Source: Streptococcus mitis
Lineage (GTDB): Bacteria; Bacillota; Bacilli; Lactobacillales; Streptococcaceae
Assembly: GCF_002860865.1 (NCBI RefSeq)
Contig: NZ_PKIE01000001.1
Span: 124,001 to 188,000 of the forward strand
DNA: 64,000 bases
Direction: 5' to 3'
Numbering within the stretch: position 1 is the stretch's first letter; each line of letters opens with the position of its first letter. Position numbers and translations under genes: made by a program. Below, in pieces: positions 52,940 to 61,938 of the stretch. The notes under the pieces were generated by a model. It worked only from the letters and a program-made list of their open reading frames with translations, was not told the DNA's origin and did not search any database.

Positions 52940-53080
52940 CTTGACATAAGTCTCGATAAATACCAGTTAAATCCTACAAATTGTGTCTTTCTAGACGATA
53001 TGGAGGACAATACAATCGCAGCTGAGACATTAGATCTGAAAGCCTAGCATGTCGTCGATATTTTAAAATCCTATATTTAA
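52940..53080 (+). pseudogene. 3' remnant of a HAD-superfamily hydrolase gene
   Basis: One frame reads LDISLDKYQLNPTNCVFLDD, then MEDNTIAAETLDLKA, stop (TAG 53045-53047), then HVVDILKSYI and TAA. FLDDMEDNTIAAE is the HAD motif IV of beta-phosphoglucomutase-like hydrolases, so this is the last ~47 codons of such a gene with an in-frame stop and no 5' part. It has no ribosome site of its own. Confidence 0.65.
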
Positions 53081-53085
53081 ACTCA

Positions 53086-53119
53086 ACACTCTCTATTTTT
53101 TATGGTAGAGAGTTTTTGT
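53086..53119 (+). terminator. Terminator downstream of the HAD remnant
   Basis: ACTCTCT / AGAGAGT stem with a 12-base loop and TTTTT. Confidence 0.8.
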
Positions 53120-53210
53120 TAATAAAATTTTACAAAATGACATTTATATATTGCATTAAGTTGGATATATGATATAATGTTGTTAAAAAGAGGCGCAACT
53201 TTTTAAAATT

Positions 53211-53236
53211 AATGAGAATCAAAGAGAAAACCAAGA
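53211..53236. repeat. Degenerate BOX end
   Basis: AATGAGAATCAAAGAGAAAA followed by CCAAGAA matches the boxC-side end (AATGAAAATCAAAGAGCAAA then CTAGGAA) with a few changes; the rest of the element is missing. It lies in the leader of the ABC operon. Confidence 0.45.
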
Positions 53237-53257
53237 ATATTAATGGAGGAATAAAAA

Positions 53258-54103
53258 ATGGAAGTTATAAATGTAAGTAAGCATTATGGTCATTCAACCA
53301 TTCTCAAAGATATAAATTTCGCACTTAACAAGGGTGAAATTGTTGGTCTAGTAGGGAGAAACGGAGTTGGTAAGAGTACATTGATGAAAATTCTTGTTCA
53401 GAATAATCAACCGACTTCAGGGAATATTATAAGTAGTGATAATGTTGGGTATTTAATCGAAGAACCAAAATTATTTTTATCTAAAACAGGTTTAGAGAAT
53501 TTAAAATATTTGTCAAATTTATATGGTGTTGACTACAATCAAGAAAGATTTGGAAGTTTGATCCAAGAGTTAGATTTGACTCAGTCTATTAATAAAAAAG
53601 TTAAGACCTATTCTTTGGGTACAAAACAAAAATTAGCTTTGCTTCTAACTCTCGTTACGGAACCTGATATATTGATTTTAGATGAACCGACTAATGGTTT
53701 AGATATTGAATCATCACAAATAGTTTTAGCGGTTCTAAAAAATTTAGCTTTACATGAAAATGTGGGAATTTTAATATCGAGTCATAAATTAGAAGATATT
53801 GAAGAAATTTGTGAGAGGGTTCTTTTCTTGGAGAACGGACTTTTGACATTTCAAAAAGTAGGAAAAGATAGTCATAATTGCTTGTTTGAGATAGCTTTTT
53901 CATCAGCTACAGATAGAGACATTTTCATTACCAAACAAGAATTTGGGGATATTGTTCAGGAAGAGGGACTGAAAATAACTATGTCTGGGAATATTCAAAG
54001 TAGTGAGCTTTTTAAATTTTTTAACGAAAACTCTATTAAAGTAGTTGATTTTGAAACTAAAAAAGAGACGCTTAAAGATATTTATCTAAATCGTTCAAAA
54101 TAA
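53258..54103 (+). CDS. ABC transporter ATP-binding protein (antimicrobial-peptide/lantibiotic-export type)
   Basis: 281 aa. Walker A is [12 protein letters not shown] (about 36-47), the signature is YSLGTKQKL (LGTKQ, not the common LSGGQ), and Walker B is ILILDEPTNGLD (about 145-156). This LGTKQ form is typical of small BcrA-type immunity or drug-export ATPases. It pairs with the permease 15 bp downstream. Both genes are AT-rich compared with their neighbours, a sign of horizontal transfer. The promoter TATAAT is near 53173; GGAGG precedes ATG 53258. Confidence 0.88.
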   Translation: MEVINVSKHYGHSTILKDINFALNKGEIVGLVGRNGVGKSTLMKILVQNNQPTSGNIISSDNVGYLIEEPKLFLSKTGLENLKYLSNLYGVDYNQERFGSLIQELDLTQSINKKVKTYSLGTKQKLALLLTLVTEPDILILDEPTNGLDIESSQIVLAVLKNLALHENVGILISSHKLEDIEEICERVLFLENGLLTFQKVGKDSHNCLFEIAFSSATDRDIFITKQEFGDIVQEEGLKITMSGNIQSSELFKFFNENSIKVVDFETKKETLKDIYLNRSK

Positions 54104-54118
54104 AGGAAGGTTATAATC

Positions 54119-54847
54119 ATGAAATTAAATAAATTGAATTTTCTTAAGGAAAATATAAGAGATTTATATTCATCAGGCGTAATATATCTCGGATTGATTA
54201 TCTCGTTTATACCGCCGATACTGGTTACATTCTTTATTCTAAAGACTCAAGGGACATCACTTGGTATTAAGCATATTTCAAATTTTTATGCTATGCTCGG
54301 TATGTTAATGGCTGTTATACATGCTAACCGAATTATTAGCAGGGATTTTTCCCACAATACGATAAGTTTATTTTATAATCAACAGAAAAATCGGATGATT
54401 TACGTCTTGGCTAATTTTCTATATGCCATCTCAGTTTCCATTATTTATTCTTTGAATGGCATTGTGCTACTAGTCATCGTAAGTAAATTGGGTGTTCCAG
54501 GTGATTTAGGATTAGATTTTATAGTAGCCATTGTAGTCAATACAATTTTGTTAGTCCTATTTTATTTTCTATTATCTTACATTTTCTATTTATACAAATT
54601 GAAAAGTGGCTTGGTATTTGGTATTTTAGTAGCTTTACTACTCTTTATCCCTAATATATTAAATACGATTATGATGAATACTAGTAATGATTTATTTATC
54701 AAAGCAATTGAACTTCTTCCTTTTTATTCCTTACCTGTATTTGTTGCTTCAAATACGATGTCTATTAGTCAGTATCTTGTGGTAATCACTACAATCATTT
54801 TATTGTACTTTTTCACTCTCAAGAAAAGCAAGGAGTATTCATTTTAG
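54119..54847 (+). CDS. ABC transporter permease
   Basis: 242 aa, six hydrophobic segments, in the ABC-2/BcrB style (MKLNKLNFLKENIRDLYSSGVIYLGLIISF). It shows FYNQQKNRMIYVLANFLYAI between TM2 and TM3, matching permeases partnered with BcrA-type ATPases. It probably exports or resists a peptide or lantibiotic, together with the preceding ATPase. AAAGGAAGG precedes ATG 54119. The substrate is unknown, and no bacteriocin or sensor gene lies beside it. Confidence 0.82.
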   Translation: MKLNKLNFLKENIRDLYSSGVIYLGLIISFIPPILVTFFILKTQGTSLGIKHISNFYAMLGMLMAVIHANRIISRDFSHNTISLFYNQQKNRMIYVLANFLYAISVSIIYSLNGIVLLVIVSKLGVPGDLGLDFIVAIVVNTILLVLFYFLLSYIFYLYKLKSGLVFGILVALLLFIPNILNTIMMNTSNDLFIKAIELLPFYSLPVFVASNTMSISQYLVVITTIILLYFFTLKKSKEYSF

Positions 54848-55206
54848 TTTCGTTTAGTATTATTTTGCAGATTTAAAATCCAGCAAAAAAATCAGTCATC
54901 TTGCTATGCACACGTTTTTGTCTTACACTAGACTCATTTCCAAAAGCATTATATAATAGTGATATGAAAGCAACTAAACTAAACAAGAAATACAAGCAAT
55001 CAAAACTCGTTTAAAAGACTCTACTAAAGCTAATACTAAACAAAAAATCACTAGGGAGTTTATTTCAAACAATCTAACATACTGATTTTAGGCTGAAGAT
55101 AATATTGGAGTGCTAATTAATGAGGTTATAATAAATAGGTGACAGCTTGTGTTAGTTTTGGATTTTTTAAGAGTAGATGAGTATTAAAATTATAAGGAGG
55201 ATGCAG
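54848..55206. other. Non-coding stretch with a possible gene fragment
   Basis: About 360 bp, very AT-rich, with a TATATAAT promoter-like sequence near 54950. A frame-shifted short coding trace begins ATG 54964 (MKATKLNKK) and continues in another frame as EIQAIKTRLKDSTKANTKQ to TGA at 55083-55085; it may be the start of a decayed gene. I see no other feature except the GGTTATAATAAATAGG promoter-like sequence near 55130. Confidence 0.35.
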
Positions 55207-55416
55207 GTGGCTAAAAATTTAAAATTAAAATTAGCTCGTGTGGAGCTTGATTTAACACAAGGTCAACTGGCAGAGGCTGTTGGGGTGACGCGCCAGACTA
55301 TTGGTTTGATAGAGGCGGGAAAATACAATCCCAGTCTCTCGCTTTGCCAGTCCATTTGCAGATGTTTAGGGAAAACACTAGACCAACTATTTTGGGAGGA
55401 AGAAGATGATAACTAA
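55207..55416 (+). CDS. Small HTH (XRE/Cro-type) regulator, YozG-like
   Basis: 69 aa. The helix-turn-helix is LTQGQLAEAVGVTRQTIGLIEAGKYNPSLSLCQSICRCLG (about 16-55). Such short XRE proteins regulate a neighbouring membrane protein. The start is GTG 55207, six bases after AAGGAGG (55194-55200); an upstream ATG at 55177 is less well placed. Its last codons overlap the membrane gene's ATG by 11 bases, showing coupling. Confidence 0.85.
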   Translation: MAKNLKLKLARVELDLTQGQLAEAVGVTRQTIGLIEAGKYNPSLSLCQSICRCLGKTLDQLFWEEEDDN

Positions 55417-55894
55417 ATTCATTCATTATCAATTACTTGACGAAAGAGAAGAACAACTAATCAATAAAGCTGGGGCGGAATCCTTTTCCCTCTTTATTGG
55501 GCTTGTGCTTCTAAGCTATTTGGTGGCTGTATTGGCTCCATCTCTTTTTAATCCGAATTTTCTAGTCTATACTCTGATAGTAGGAATTTTCTTCTTTTTC
55601 AATCGTGCCCGTTATCTGGGAGTAACCTACTATAGTCGTTTTCATTTTACGATTTTGGGTTGTTTTTTCCTAACCTTGGCTATTACGGCTCTTTTGATGT
55701 TACAGAATTATCAATTCAACATAGAAATTTATCAGCACAATCCTTTGAACGTTAAATACCTATCTGCTTGGGCAATTACTTATATCATTTACCTTCCCTG
55801 GGTCTTTATTGGCAATCTTGGTCTTAAGAGCTATGGTGAATGGGCGCAGAAAAAGTTTGAACAAGATATGGATGAACTGGAGAGTGGAGAATAG
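55406..55894 (+). CDS. Four-helix membrane protein coupled to the XRE regulator
   Basis: 162 aa. Hydrophobic segments are near 26-44, 49-65, 76-97 and 115-136, and the ends are charged. It is the usual partner of a small XRE regulator (DUF3796/DUF6773-like pairs), probably controlled by it. The ATG at 55406 overlaps the regulator's end. Function unknown. Confidence 0.72.
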   Translation: MITKFIHYQLLDEREEQLINKAGAESFSLFIGLVLLSYLVAVLAPSLFNPNFLVYTLIVGIFFFFNRARYLGVTYYSRFHFTILGCFFLTLAITALLMLQNYQFNIEIYQHNPLNVKYLSAWAITYIIYLPWVFIGNLGLKSYGEWAQKKFEQDMDELESGE

Positions 55895-55930
55895 CTTGTT
55901 ACTCTTTTCTCAATCCAGCTAAAATGTGTT

Positions 55931-56009
55931 ATAATAGTACTAATTTATTGGAACACATGAAAGTTTTTGAAAATTTTCATGGGTTTCTAGCTAAGGAAGT
56001 AGGAAAAGT
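55931..56009 (+). promoter_or_regulatory. pncB leader with a small hairpin
   Basis: TTATAATAG near 55931-55938 starts a leader of about 70 nt. It holds CATGAAA / TTTTCATG (about 55957-55981), a stable but T-poor hairpin, followed by the AAGGAAGTAGGAAAAGT ribosome region. It might serve NAD-dependent control, but no consensus is recognised. Confidence 0.35.
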
Positions 56010-57470
56010 ATGTATCCAGATGATAGTTTGACATTGCACACGGACTTGTACCAGATTAACATGATGCAGGTTTACTTTGACCAAGGGATTCACAATAAAA
56101 AGGCGGTCTTTGAGGTTTATTTCCGCCAACAGCCTTTTAAGAACGGCTATGCGGTTTTTGCAGGTTTGGAAAGAATTGTGAGTTATCTTGAAGACCTGCG
56201 TTTTTCAGATAGTGATATAGCCTATTTGGAGTCGCTAGGTTATCATGGGGCGTTCTTGGATTACCTCCGCAATTTCAAGTTGGAGTTGACCGTTCGTTCT
56301 GCCCAAGAAGGGGATTTGGTCTTTGCTAATGAACCGATTGTGCAGGTGGAAGGCCCTCTAGCTCAATGTCAGTTGGTCGAAACGGCTCTTTTGAACATCG
56401 TCAACTACCAGACCTTGGTGGCGACTAAGGCAGCTCGTATTCGTTCAGTAATTGAAGATGAACCTTTAATGGAGTTTGGGACACGTCGGGCGCAAGAAAT
56501 GGATGCGGCTATCTGGGGAACACGCGCAGCGGTGATTGGTGGTGCCAATGGAACCAGCAACGTGCGTGCTGGTAAACTCTTTGACATTCCTGTTTTGGGG
56601 ACCCATGCCCATGCCTTGGTACAGGTTTATGGTAACGACTATGAGGCTTTTAAGGCTTATGCTGCGACCCACAAAAACTGTGTCTTTCTTGTGGACACCT
56701 ATGACACCCTTCGCATTGGGGTACCCGCTGCCATTCAGGTAGCGCGTGAGTTGGGTGATCAGATTAACTTTATGGGTGTGCGGATTGACTCTGGGGATAT
56801 TGCCTACATTTCCAAGAAAGTCCGTCAGCAACTGGACGAGGCTGGATTTACAGAGGCTAAGATTTATGCCTCAAATGACCTAGATGAAAATACTATCCTC
56901 AACCTCAAGATGCAAAAGGCCAAGATTGATGTCTGGGGTGTGGGTACCAAGCTGATTACAGCCTATGACCAGCCAGCTCTTGGTGCAGTTTACAAGATTG
57001 TTGCAATCGAAGATGAAAATGGCCAGATGCGCAATACCATCAAGCTGTCAAATAATGCTGAAAAAGTGTCTACGCCAGGTAAGAAGCAGGTGTGGCGCAT
57101 TACCAGTCGTGAAAAAGGCAAGTCAGAAGGCGACTACATCACTTATGACGGTGTGGATGTGAGCGACATGACGGAAATCAAGATGTTCCATCCGACTTAC
57201 ACATACATCAAGAAGACCGTTCGTAATTTTGATGCCGTTCCTCTCTTGGTGGATATCTTCAAAGATGGAAAATTGATTTACACCCTGCCTAGCTTGACTG
57301 AGATTCAGGCTTATGCCCGTAAGGAATTTGACAAGCTTTGGGATGAGTACAAGCGCGTGCTCAATCCGCAGCACTATCCAGTGGATTTGGCGCGTGATGT
57401 ATGGCAGGATAAGATGGACTTGATTGACAAAATGCGTAAGGAAGCCCTTGGTGAAGGAGAAGAAGAATGA
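56010..57470 (+). CDS. pncB: Nicotinate phosphoribosyltransferase
   Basis: 486 aa of the long (Gram-positive) type. The N-terminal [20 protein letters not shown] binds nicotinate and the central part has [21 protein letters not shown] and GTHAHALVQ with the autophosphorylated-His loop, then [15 protein letters not shown] and VWGVGTKL. It makes nicotinate mononucleotide from nicotinate and PRPP, the entry step of NAD salvage on which streptococci depend. It overlaps nadE by four bases (ATGA), so the pair is an NAD-salvage operon. Confidence 0.95.
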   Translation: MYPDDSLTLHTDLYQINMMQVYFDQGIHNKKAVFEVYFRQQPFKNGYAVFAGLERIVSYLEDLRFSDSDIAYLESLGYHGAFLDYLRNFKLELTVRSAQEGDLVFANEPIVQVEGPLAQCQLVETALLNIVNYQTLVATKAARIRSVIEDEPLMEFGTRRAQEMDAAIWGTRAAVIGGANGTSNVRAGKLFDIPVLGTHAHALVQVYGNDYEAFKAYAATHKNCVFLVDTYDTLRIGVPAAIQVARELGDQINFMGVRIDSGDIAYISKKVRQQLDEAGFTEAKIYASNDLDENTILNLKMQKAKIDVWGVGTKLITAYDQPALGAVYKIVAIEDENGQMRNTIKLSNNAEKVSTPGKKQVWRITSREKGKSEGDYITYDGVDVSDMTEIKMFHPTYTYIKKTVRNFDAVPLLVDIFKDGKLIYTLPSLTEIQAYARKEFDKLWDEYKRVLNPQHYPVDLARDVWQDKMDLIDKMRKEALGEGEEE

Positions 57471-58291
57471 ATTTGCAAGAAACGATTATCCAAGAGCTGG
57501 GTGTCAAACCAGTGATTGATGCTCAGGAAGAAATCCGTCGTTCCATTGATTTCTTAAAAAGATACTTGAAAAAACACCCCTTCCTTAAAACTTTTGTACT
57601 AGGGATTTCTGGAGGGCAGGACTCGACTTTATCAGGACGTTTAGCTCAATTAGCTATGGAAGAACTGCGAGCTGAAACGTGCGATGACAGCTACAAATTT
57701 ATCGCTGTCCGTCTGCCATATGGAGTGCAAGCTGACGAAGCAGATGCTCAAAAAGCCTTAGCATTCATCCAACCAGATGTCAGTTTAGTGGTGAATATCA
57801 AGGAGTCTGCAGATGCTATGACAGCTGCAGTTGAAGCGACAGGTAGTCCTGTTTCAGATTTTAACAAGGGCAATATCAAGGCTCGTAGTCGTATGATTGC
57901 CCAATATGCCCTTGCGGGTGCCCATAGTGGAGCGGTCATTGGAACAGACCACGCCGCGGAAAATATCACAGGTTTCTTTACCAAGTTTGGTGACGGTGGT
58001 GCGGACATTCTCCCTCTTTATCGCCTCAATAAACGTCAAGGAAAACAACTCTTGCAGGAGCTTGGTGCAGATCCAGCCCTTTATGAAAAAATCCCAACAG
58101 CAGACCTAGAAGAAGACAAACCAGGCCTAGCTGACGAAGTAGCCCTCGGAGTCACTTATGAAGAGATTGACGACTACCTAGAAGGCAAAACAATCAGCCC
58201 AGAAGCTCAAGCGACTATCGAAAACTGGTGGCATAAAGGCCAACACAAACGCCACCTGCCCATCACTGTATTCGATGACTTTTGGGAGTAA
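57467..58291 (+). CDS. nadE: NAD synthetase (ammonia-dependent)
   Basis: 274 aa. The PP-loop SGGQDST (about 48-54) binds ATP, and [26 protein letters not shown] is the NadE-specific part. It amidates nicotinate adenine dinucleotide to NAD with ammonia; there is no glutaminase domain, so ammonia is the direct donor. Last gene of pncB-nadE, ended by the terminator at 58289. Confidence 0.96.
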   Translation: MNLQETIIQELGVKPVIDAQEEIRRSIDFLKRYLKKHPFLKTFVLGISGGQDSTLSGRLAQLAMEELRAETCDDSYKFIAVRLPYGVQADEADAQKALAFIQPDVSLVVNIKESADAMTAAVEATGSPVSDFNKGNIKARSRMIAQYALAGAHSGAVIGTDHAAENITGFFTKFGDGGADILPLYRLNKRQGKQLLQELGADPALYEKIPTADLEEDKPGLADEVALGVTYEEIDDYLEGKTISPEAQATIENWWHKGQHKRHLPITVFDDFWE

Positions 58292-58312
58292 AAACCTCCA
58301 GTGGAGGTTTTT
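58289..58312 (+). terminator. Terminator of pncB-nadE
   Basis: AAAACCTCC / GGAGGTTTT around an AGT loop; it overlaps the TAA stop of nadE and starts the terminator-like array. Confidence 0.9.
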
Positions 58313-58744
58313 ACCCTGAGCCTAGAAATGAGAAAGCGAAGAAGGTTCGGGGGACCTTTTTAGCTTCTTGCCCTGAAACTCGAGAGCAAGAATAACCTCC
58401 TGTGGAGATTTTCAGCCTCTCACCTTGAAATAAGAAAGCGAGAGAAGGTCCGGTAACTCGAAGAGTTCGATTTCGTAGTCTCACCCCCGCCCCGCAACGA
58501 TGACTAGGTTTGAAAAAGCTTGCTAGAGCGCATTTCAAACCAGACAGCGACTGCGTCAAGGGATTAGATGAAAAACTCGTTTTCTAGCTGTTACTGAGTT
58601 TAGTCTTTTTACCCCGATCATGGAAACAAGTAAGCGAGGAAGGTCCAGTGGACCTTTTTAGCTTATTACCTTGAAATTCAAAAGCAAAACAAGTTTCAAT
58701 GGAGATTGGACATAGAATCATCTATCAGAAAGCGAGGTAGCGTC
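58313..58744 (+). repeat. Second terminator-like array with an unrelated insert
   Basis: From 58313 to about 58450, and again from about 58613 to 58744, units combine a hairpin with an (A)GTGGA loop (for example GGTCCAGTGGACC at 58642-58654, AACCTCCTGTGGAGATT near 58395) with a spacer (AAATGAGAAAGCGA, AAATAAGAAAGCGA, GAAACAAGTAAGCGA). This is the same family as the array at 27157. The middle (about 58455-58612) is different: GC-richer, with an inverted repeat GGTTTGAAA (58507-58515) / TTTCAAACC (58533-58541). The last copy, AGAAAGCGAGG, supplies the ribosome site of the next gene. No protein gene is supported. Confidence 0.7.
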
Positions 58745-59296
58745 ATGAAATCTATCGGTACGCAAATATTACAGACAGAGCGTTTAACCTTGCGAAGATT
58801 TGTGGAAAGTGATGCAGAAGCCATGTTTCAGAATTGGGCTTCATCCGCTGAGAATCTGACCTATGTCACTTGGGATCCTCATTCTGATGTCGAGGTGACT
58901 CGAAACTCGATTCGTAATTGGGTTGCCTCCTATGCTAATCCCAATTATTACAAATGGGCCATTTGCCTCAAAGAAAAGCCAGAGCAGGTGATAGGAGATA
59001 TCAGCATCGTTGCAATAGATGAGAACGATTCTTCTTGTGAAATAGGTTATGTGTTAGGCAAGAAATACTGGGGTCATGGTGTGATGACAGAGGCCTTGAA
59101 AGCTGTATTGGACTTTTGTTTTACTCAAGTAGGTTTTCAAGATGTCAGAGCACGATATGCCAGTCTCAACCCAGCTTCAGGTCGTGCCATGGAGAAAGCT
59201 GGAATGTCTTATCTAAAAACCATTACCAATGGTGTGGAGAGAAAAGGCTATCTTGCAGACCTTATTTATTACCAGATAAGTAGGGAAGACAGGTGA
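58745..59296 (+). CDS. GNAT family N-acetyltransferase (RimJ/RimL-like)
   Basis: 183 aa of the RimJ/RimL type: QTERLTLRRFVESDAEAMFQNW at the start, EIGYVLGKKYWGHGVMTEALKAVLDF in the acetyl-CoA region, and FQDVRARYASLNPASGRAMEKAGM, the diagnostic end. The substrate may be a protein N-terminus or a small amine. The start is ATG 58745, behind GCGAGG from the repeat; the extended frame from 58706 lacks a ribosome site. It ends at the 59319 terminator. Confidence 0.88.
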   Translation: MKSIGTQILQTERLTLRRFVESDAEAMFQNWASSAENLTYVTWDPHSDVEVTRNSIRNWVASYANPNYYKWAICLKEKPEQVIGDISIVAIDENDSSCEIGYVLGKKYWGHGVMTEALKAVLDFCFTQVGFQDVRARYASLNPASGRAMEKAGMSYLKTITNGVERKGYLADLIYYQISREDR

Positions 59297-59318
59297 TTTT
59301 CTTTCCTGTGTCTATCAA

Positions 59319-59343
59319 AGTCAGATCTTGTCTGGCTTTTTTG
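59319..59343 (+). terminator. Terminator of the RimJ/RimL-like gene
   Basis: AGTCAGA / TCTGGCT stem and seven T. Confidence 0.82.
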
Positions 59344-59458
59344 TGCAAGATTTCTAAATAACCTGATTAAATTCCTATTTTTCCCTATCATTGTCCCTGT
59401 TTTTTCTGGAGTTTTGGGGCTATAATAGTCCTATCAAATCAAAGAATGGAGGAAGGCG

Positions 59459-60169
59459 ATGGATAATATAATCTTTTTTATCAGTGTTTTTCTTGCTGGA
59501 ATTCTTTCCTTCTTTTCTCCTTGTATCTTACCCTTGTTACCGGTCTATGCAGGGGTCTTGTTGGATGATAAAGATGGTGCTCAGGCTTCTAGTGGAAAAT
59601 ATTCAATCTCACTGGTTAGTTTATTGCGAACTCTGGCCTTTATAGCAGGGATTTCCTTTGTTTTTATCTTGCTGGGTTATGGAGCTGGTTTTTTAGGCAA
59701 TTTGCTTTATGCTTCTTGGTTTCAGTATGTGACGGGTGCGGTTATCATTCTTTTGGGCTTGCACCAGATGGAAGTCTTACATTTTCAGGGACTTTACAAG
59801 GAAAGAAGGCTACAATTACAGAGACAGGGGCAAAAGGGTAAGGGCTATAGTCAGGCATTTTTACTGGGATTGACCTTTAGTTTTGCTTGGACGCCATGTG
59901 TGGGACCGGTTCTGGGCTCTGTTTTAGCCTTGGCGGCTTCAGGTGGCTCAGGTGCTTGGCAGGGAGCTGGCCTCATGTTGATTTACACGCTGGGTCTAGC
60001 ACTACCATTTTTGGTTCTAGCTCTTGCCTCCAGCTATGTTTTGAAACATTTCCGAAAACTTCATCCCTACCTAGGAACCCTCAAAAAAGTGGGTGGTTTC
60101 CTCATTATCTTGATGGGAATCTTGGTGCTTTTGGGAAATGCTTCCATTTTGACTACATTATTTGAATAG
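59459..60169 (+). CDS. ccdA: Thiol-disulfide electron-transfer membrane protein CcdA
   Basis: 236 aa, six membrane segments, DsbD/CcdA family. The active-site cysteines are in SFFSPCILPLLPVYAG (TM1, Cys 22) and SFAWTPCVGPVLGSVL (TM4). It moves reducing electrons from cytosolic thioredoxin to surface thiol proteins. The next two genes encode its probable clients: a surface thioredoxin and a methionine-sulfoxide reductase. The start is ATG 59459 after TGGAGG; the promoter TATAAT is near 59420. Confidence 0.92.
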   Translation: MDNIIFFISVFLAGILSFFSPCILPLLPVYAGVLLDDKDGAQASSGKYSISLVSLLRTLAFIAGISFVFILLGYGAGFLGNLLYASWFQYVTGAVIILLGLHQMEVLHFQGLYKERRLQLQRQGQKGKGYSQAFLLGLTFSFAWTPCVGPVLGSVLALAASGGSGAWQGAGLMLIYTLGLALPFLVLALASSYVLKHFRKLHPYLGTLKKVGGFLIILMGILVLLGNASILTTLFE

Positions 60170-60182
60170 AGAGGAAGAAGAA

Positions 60183-60746
60183 ATGAAAAAATGGCAAACA
60201 TGTCTCCTTGGAGTCGGCTCAATCTGTTGCTTGGCAGCCTGTTCTGCTAAAAATATGTCAGACGAATCTACTATGAAGGAGCAAACGAAAACAGAACAAG
60301 TCAGTTCACAAACTGCTACTAAAGGTCAGGCGGTTGCTGATTTCGAACTGACGGGAGTAGATGGCAAGACTTATCGTTTATCTGATTATAAGGGTAAGAA
60401 AGTCTATCTCAAATTCTGGGCTTCTTGGTGTTCCATCTGTCTAGCCAGTCTTCCAGATACGGATGAAATTGCTAAAGATGCTGGTGATGATTATGTGGTC
60501 TTGACGGTAGTATCACCTGGACACAAGGGGGAACAAGCAGAAGCGGACTTTAAGAACTGGTACAAGGGCTTGGATTATAAACATTTCCCAGTTCTAGTTG
60601 ACCCATCAGGCAAACTTTTGGAAAGTTATGGTGTTCGTTCTTATCCAACTCAAGCCTTTATAGACAAGGAAGGTAAGCTAGTCAAAACGCAACCTGATTT
60701 TATGGATAAGGATATGATTTTAAAAACATTGAAAGAAATGGGGTAG
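60183..60746 (+). CDS. etrx1: Surface thioredoxin-like lipoprotein (Etrx/TlpA family)
   Basis: 187 aa. The signal peptide ends in the lipobox LAAC (Cys about 20; MKKWQTCLLGVGSICCLAAC). The thioredoxin domain has the CXXC motif WCSIC (about 81-85) and the cis-Pro in SYPTQAFI. It is anchored by lipid to the outer face and passes electrons from CcdA to MsrAB, as described for pneumococcal Etrx1. The start is ATG 60183 behind GAGGAAGAAG; an in-frame ATG at 60162 would overlap ccdA. Confidence 0.92.
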   Translation: MKKWQTCLLGVGSICCLAACSAKNMSDESTMKEQTKTEQVSSQTATKGQAVADFELTGVDGKTYRLSDYKGKKVYLKFWASWCSICLASLPDTDEIAKDAGDDYVVLTVVSPGHKGEQAEADFKNWYKGLDYKHFPVLVDPSGKLLESYGVRSYPTQAFIDKEGKLVKTQPDFMDKDMILKTLKEMG

Positions 60747-60755
60747 AGAAAGGTC

Positions 60756-61868
60756 ATGAATGATAAAGTAAAATTGTTTGTCTTGGCAGGAATCTTTTTC
60801 CTAGCCATAACCGGTTTCTATTTTCTATTGATGCGAAATGCAGGGCAGACAGATAGCTCGCAAATTGAGAAAGCGGCAGTTAGCCAAGGAGGAAAAACAG
60901 TGAAAAAAAGAGAAGTGAGTAAAGATGCAGACTTGCACGAAATTTATCTAGCTGGGGGATGTTTCTGGGGAGTTGAGGAGTATTTTTCTCGAGTTCCCGG
61001 AGTGACGGATGCCGTTTCAGGCTATGCAAATGGTAGAGGGGAAACAACCAAGTACGAGTTGATTAATCAAACAGGTCATGCGGAGACTGTTCATGTCACC
61101 TATGATGCCAAGCAAATTTCCCTCAAGGAAATCCTGCTTCATTACTTCCGTATTATCAATCCAACCAGCAAAAATAAACAAGGAAATGATGTGGGAACCC
61201 AGTACCGTACTGGTGTTTATTACACAGATGACAAGGATTTAGAGGTGATTAACCAGGTCTTTGATGAGGTGGCTAAGAAATACGACCAACCTCTAGCAGT
61301 TGAAAAGGAGGCCTTGAAGAATTTTGTAGTGGCTGAGGATTACCACCAAGACTATCTCAAGAAAAATCCAAATGGCTACTGCCATATCAATGTTAATCAG
61401 GCGGCCTACCCCGTCATCGATGCCAGCAAATACCCCAAACCAAGTGATGAGGAATTGAAAAAGACCCTGTCACCTGAGGAGTATGCAGTTACCCAGAAAA
61501 ATCAAACAGAACGGGCTTTCTCAAACCGTTACTGGGATAAATTTGAATCTGGTATCTATGTGGATGTAGCAACTGGCGAACCCCTCTTTTCATCAAAGGA
61601 TAAGTTTGAGTCTGGTTGCGGATGGCCTAGTTTCACCCAACCCATCAGTCCAGATGTGGCTACCTACAAGGAAGATAAGTCTTACAATATGACACGCATG
61701 GAAGTGCGGAGCCGAGTTGGAGATTCTCACCTTGGCCATGTCTTTACGGATGGACCACAGGACAAGGGTGGCTTGCGCTACTGTATCAATAGCCTTTCTA
61801 TCCGCTTTATTCCCAAAGACCAAATGGAAGAAAAAGGCTACGCTTATTTACTAGATTATGTCGATTAA
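60756..61868 (+). CDS. msrAB: Membrane-anchored bifunctional methionine sulfoxide reductase MsrAB
   Basis: 370 aa. A single N-terminal membrane anchor (about 4-24) is followed by an MsrA domain with the catalytic [11 protein letters not shown] (about 67-77), a linker, and an MsrB domain with GCGWPSF and the catalytic Cys in [13 protein letters not shown]. It repairs oxidised methionine in surface proteins, both S and R forms, using electrons from Etrx and CcdA. The gene is 9 bp after etrx1, so ccdA-etrx-msrAB is one operon, a streptococcal surface-repair system suited to peroxide-making species. Confidence 0.95.
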   Translation: MNDKVKLFVLAGIFFLAITGFYFLLMRNAGQTDSSQIEKAAVSQGGKTVKKREVSKDADLHEIYLAGGCFWGVEEYFSRVPGVTDAVSGYANGRGETTKYELINQTGHAETVHVTYDAKQISLKEILLHYFRIINPTSKNKQGNDVGTQYRTGVYYTDDKDLEVINQVFDEVAKKYDQPLAVEKEALKNFVVAEDYHQDYLKKNPNGYCHINVNQAAYPVIDASKYPKPSDEELKKTLSPEEYAVTQKNQTERAFSNRYWDKFESGIYVDVATGEPLFSSKDKFESGCGWPSFTQPISPDVATYKEDKSYNMTRMEVRSRVGDSHLGHVFTDGPQDKGGLRYCINSLSIRFIPKDQMEEKGYAYLLDYVD

Positions 61869-61938
61869 GAGGGCTTTCCTAAGCAGTTAGAGGAGAATTT
61901 TGCTATACTGATACTAGTAAGTGACAAAGGAGAGAAGC

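Noticed and set aside
53130..53257. A bacteriocin structural gene in the leader of the ABC exporter
   Set aside because: No frame with a double-glycine leader or lantibiotic-like Cys/Ser/Thr pattern is seen in this short AT-rich stretch.
58311..58559. An 82-codon minus-strand frame after nadE
   Set aside because: It runs over terminator hairpins and repeat spacers and has no ribosome site or recognisable product.
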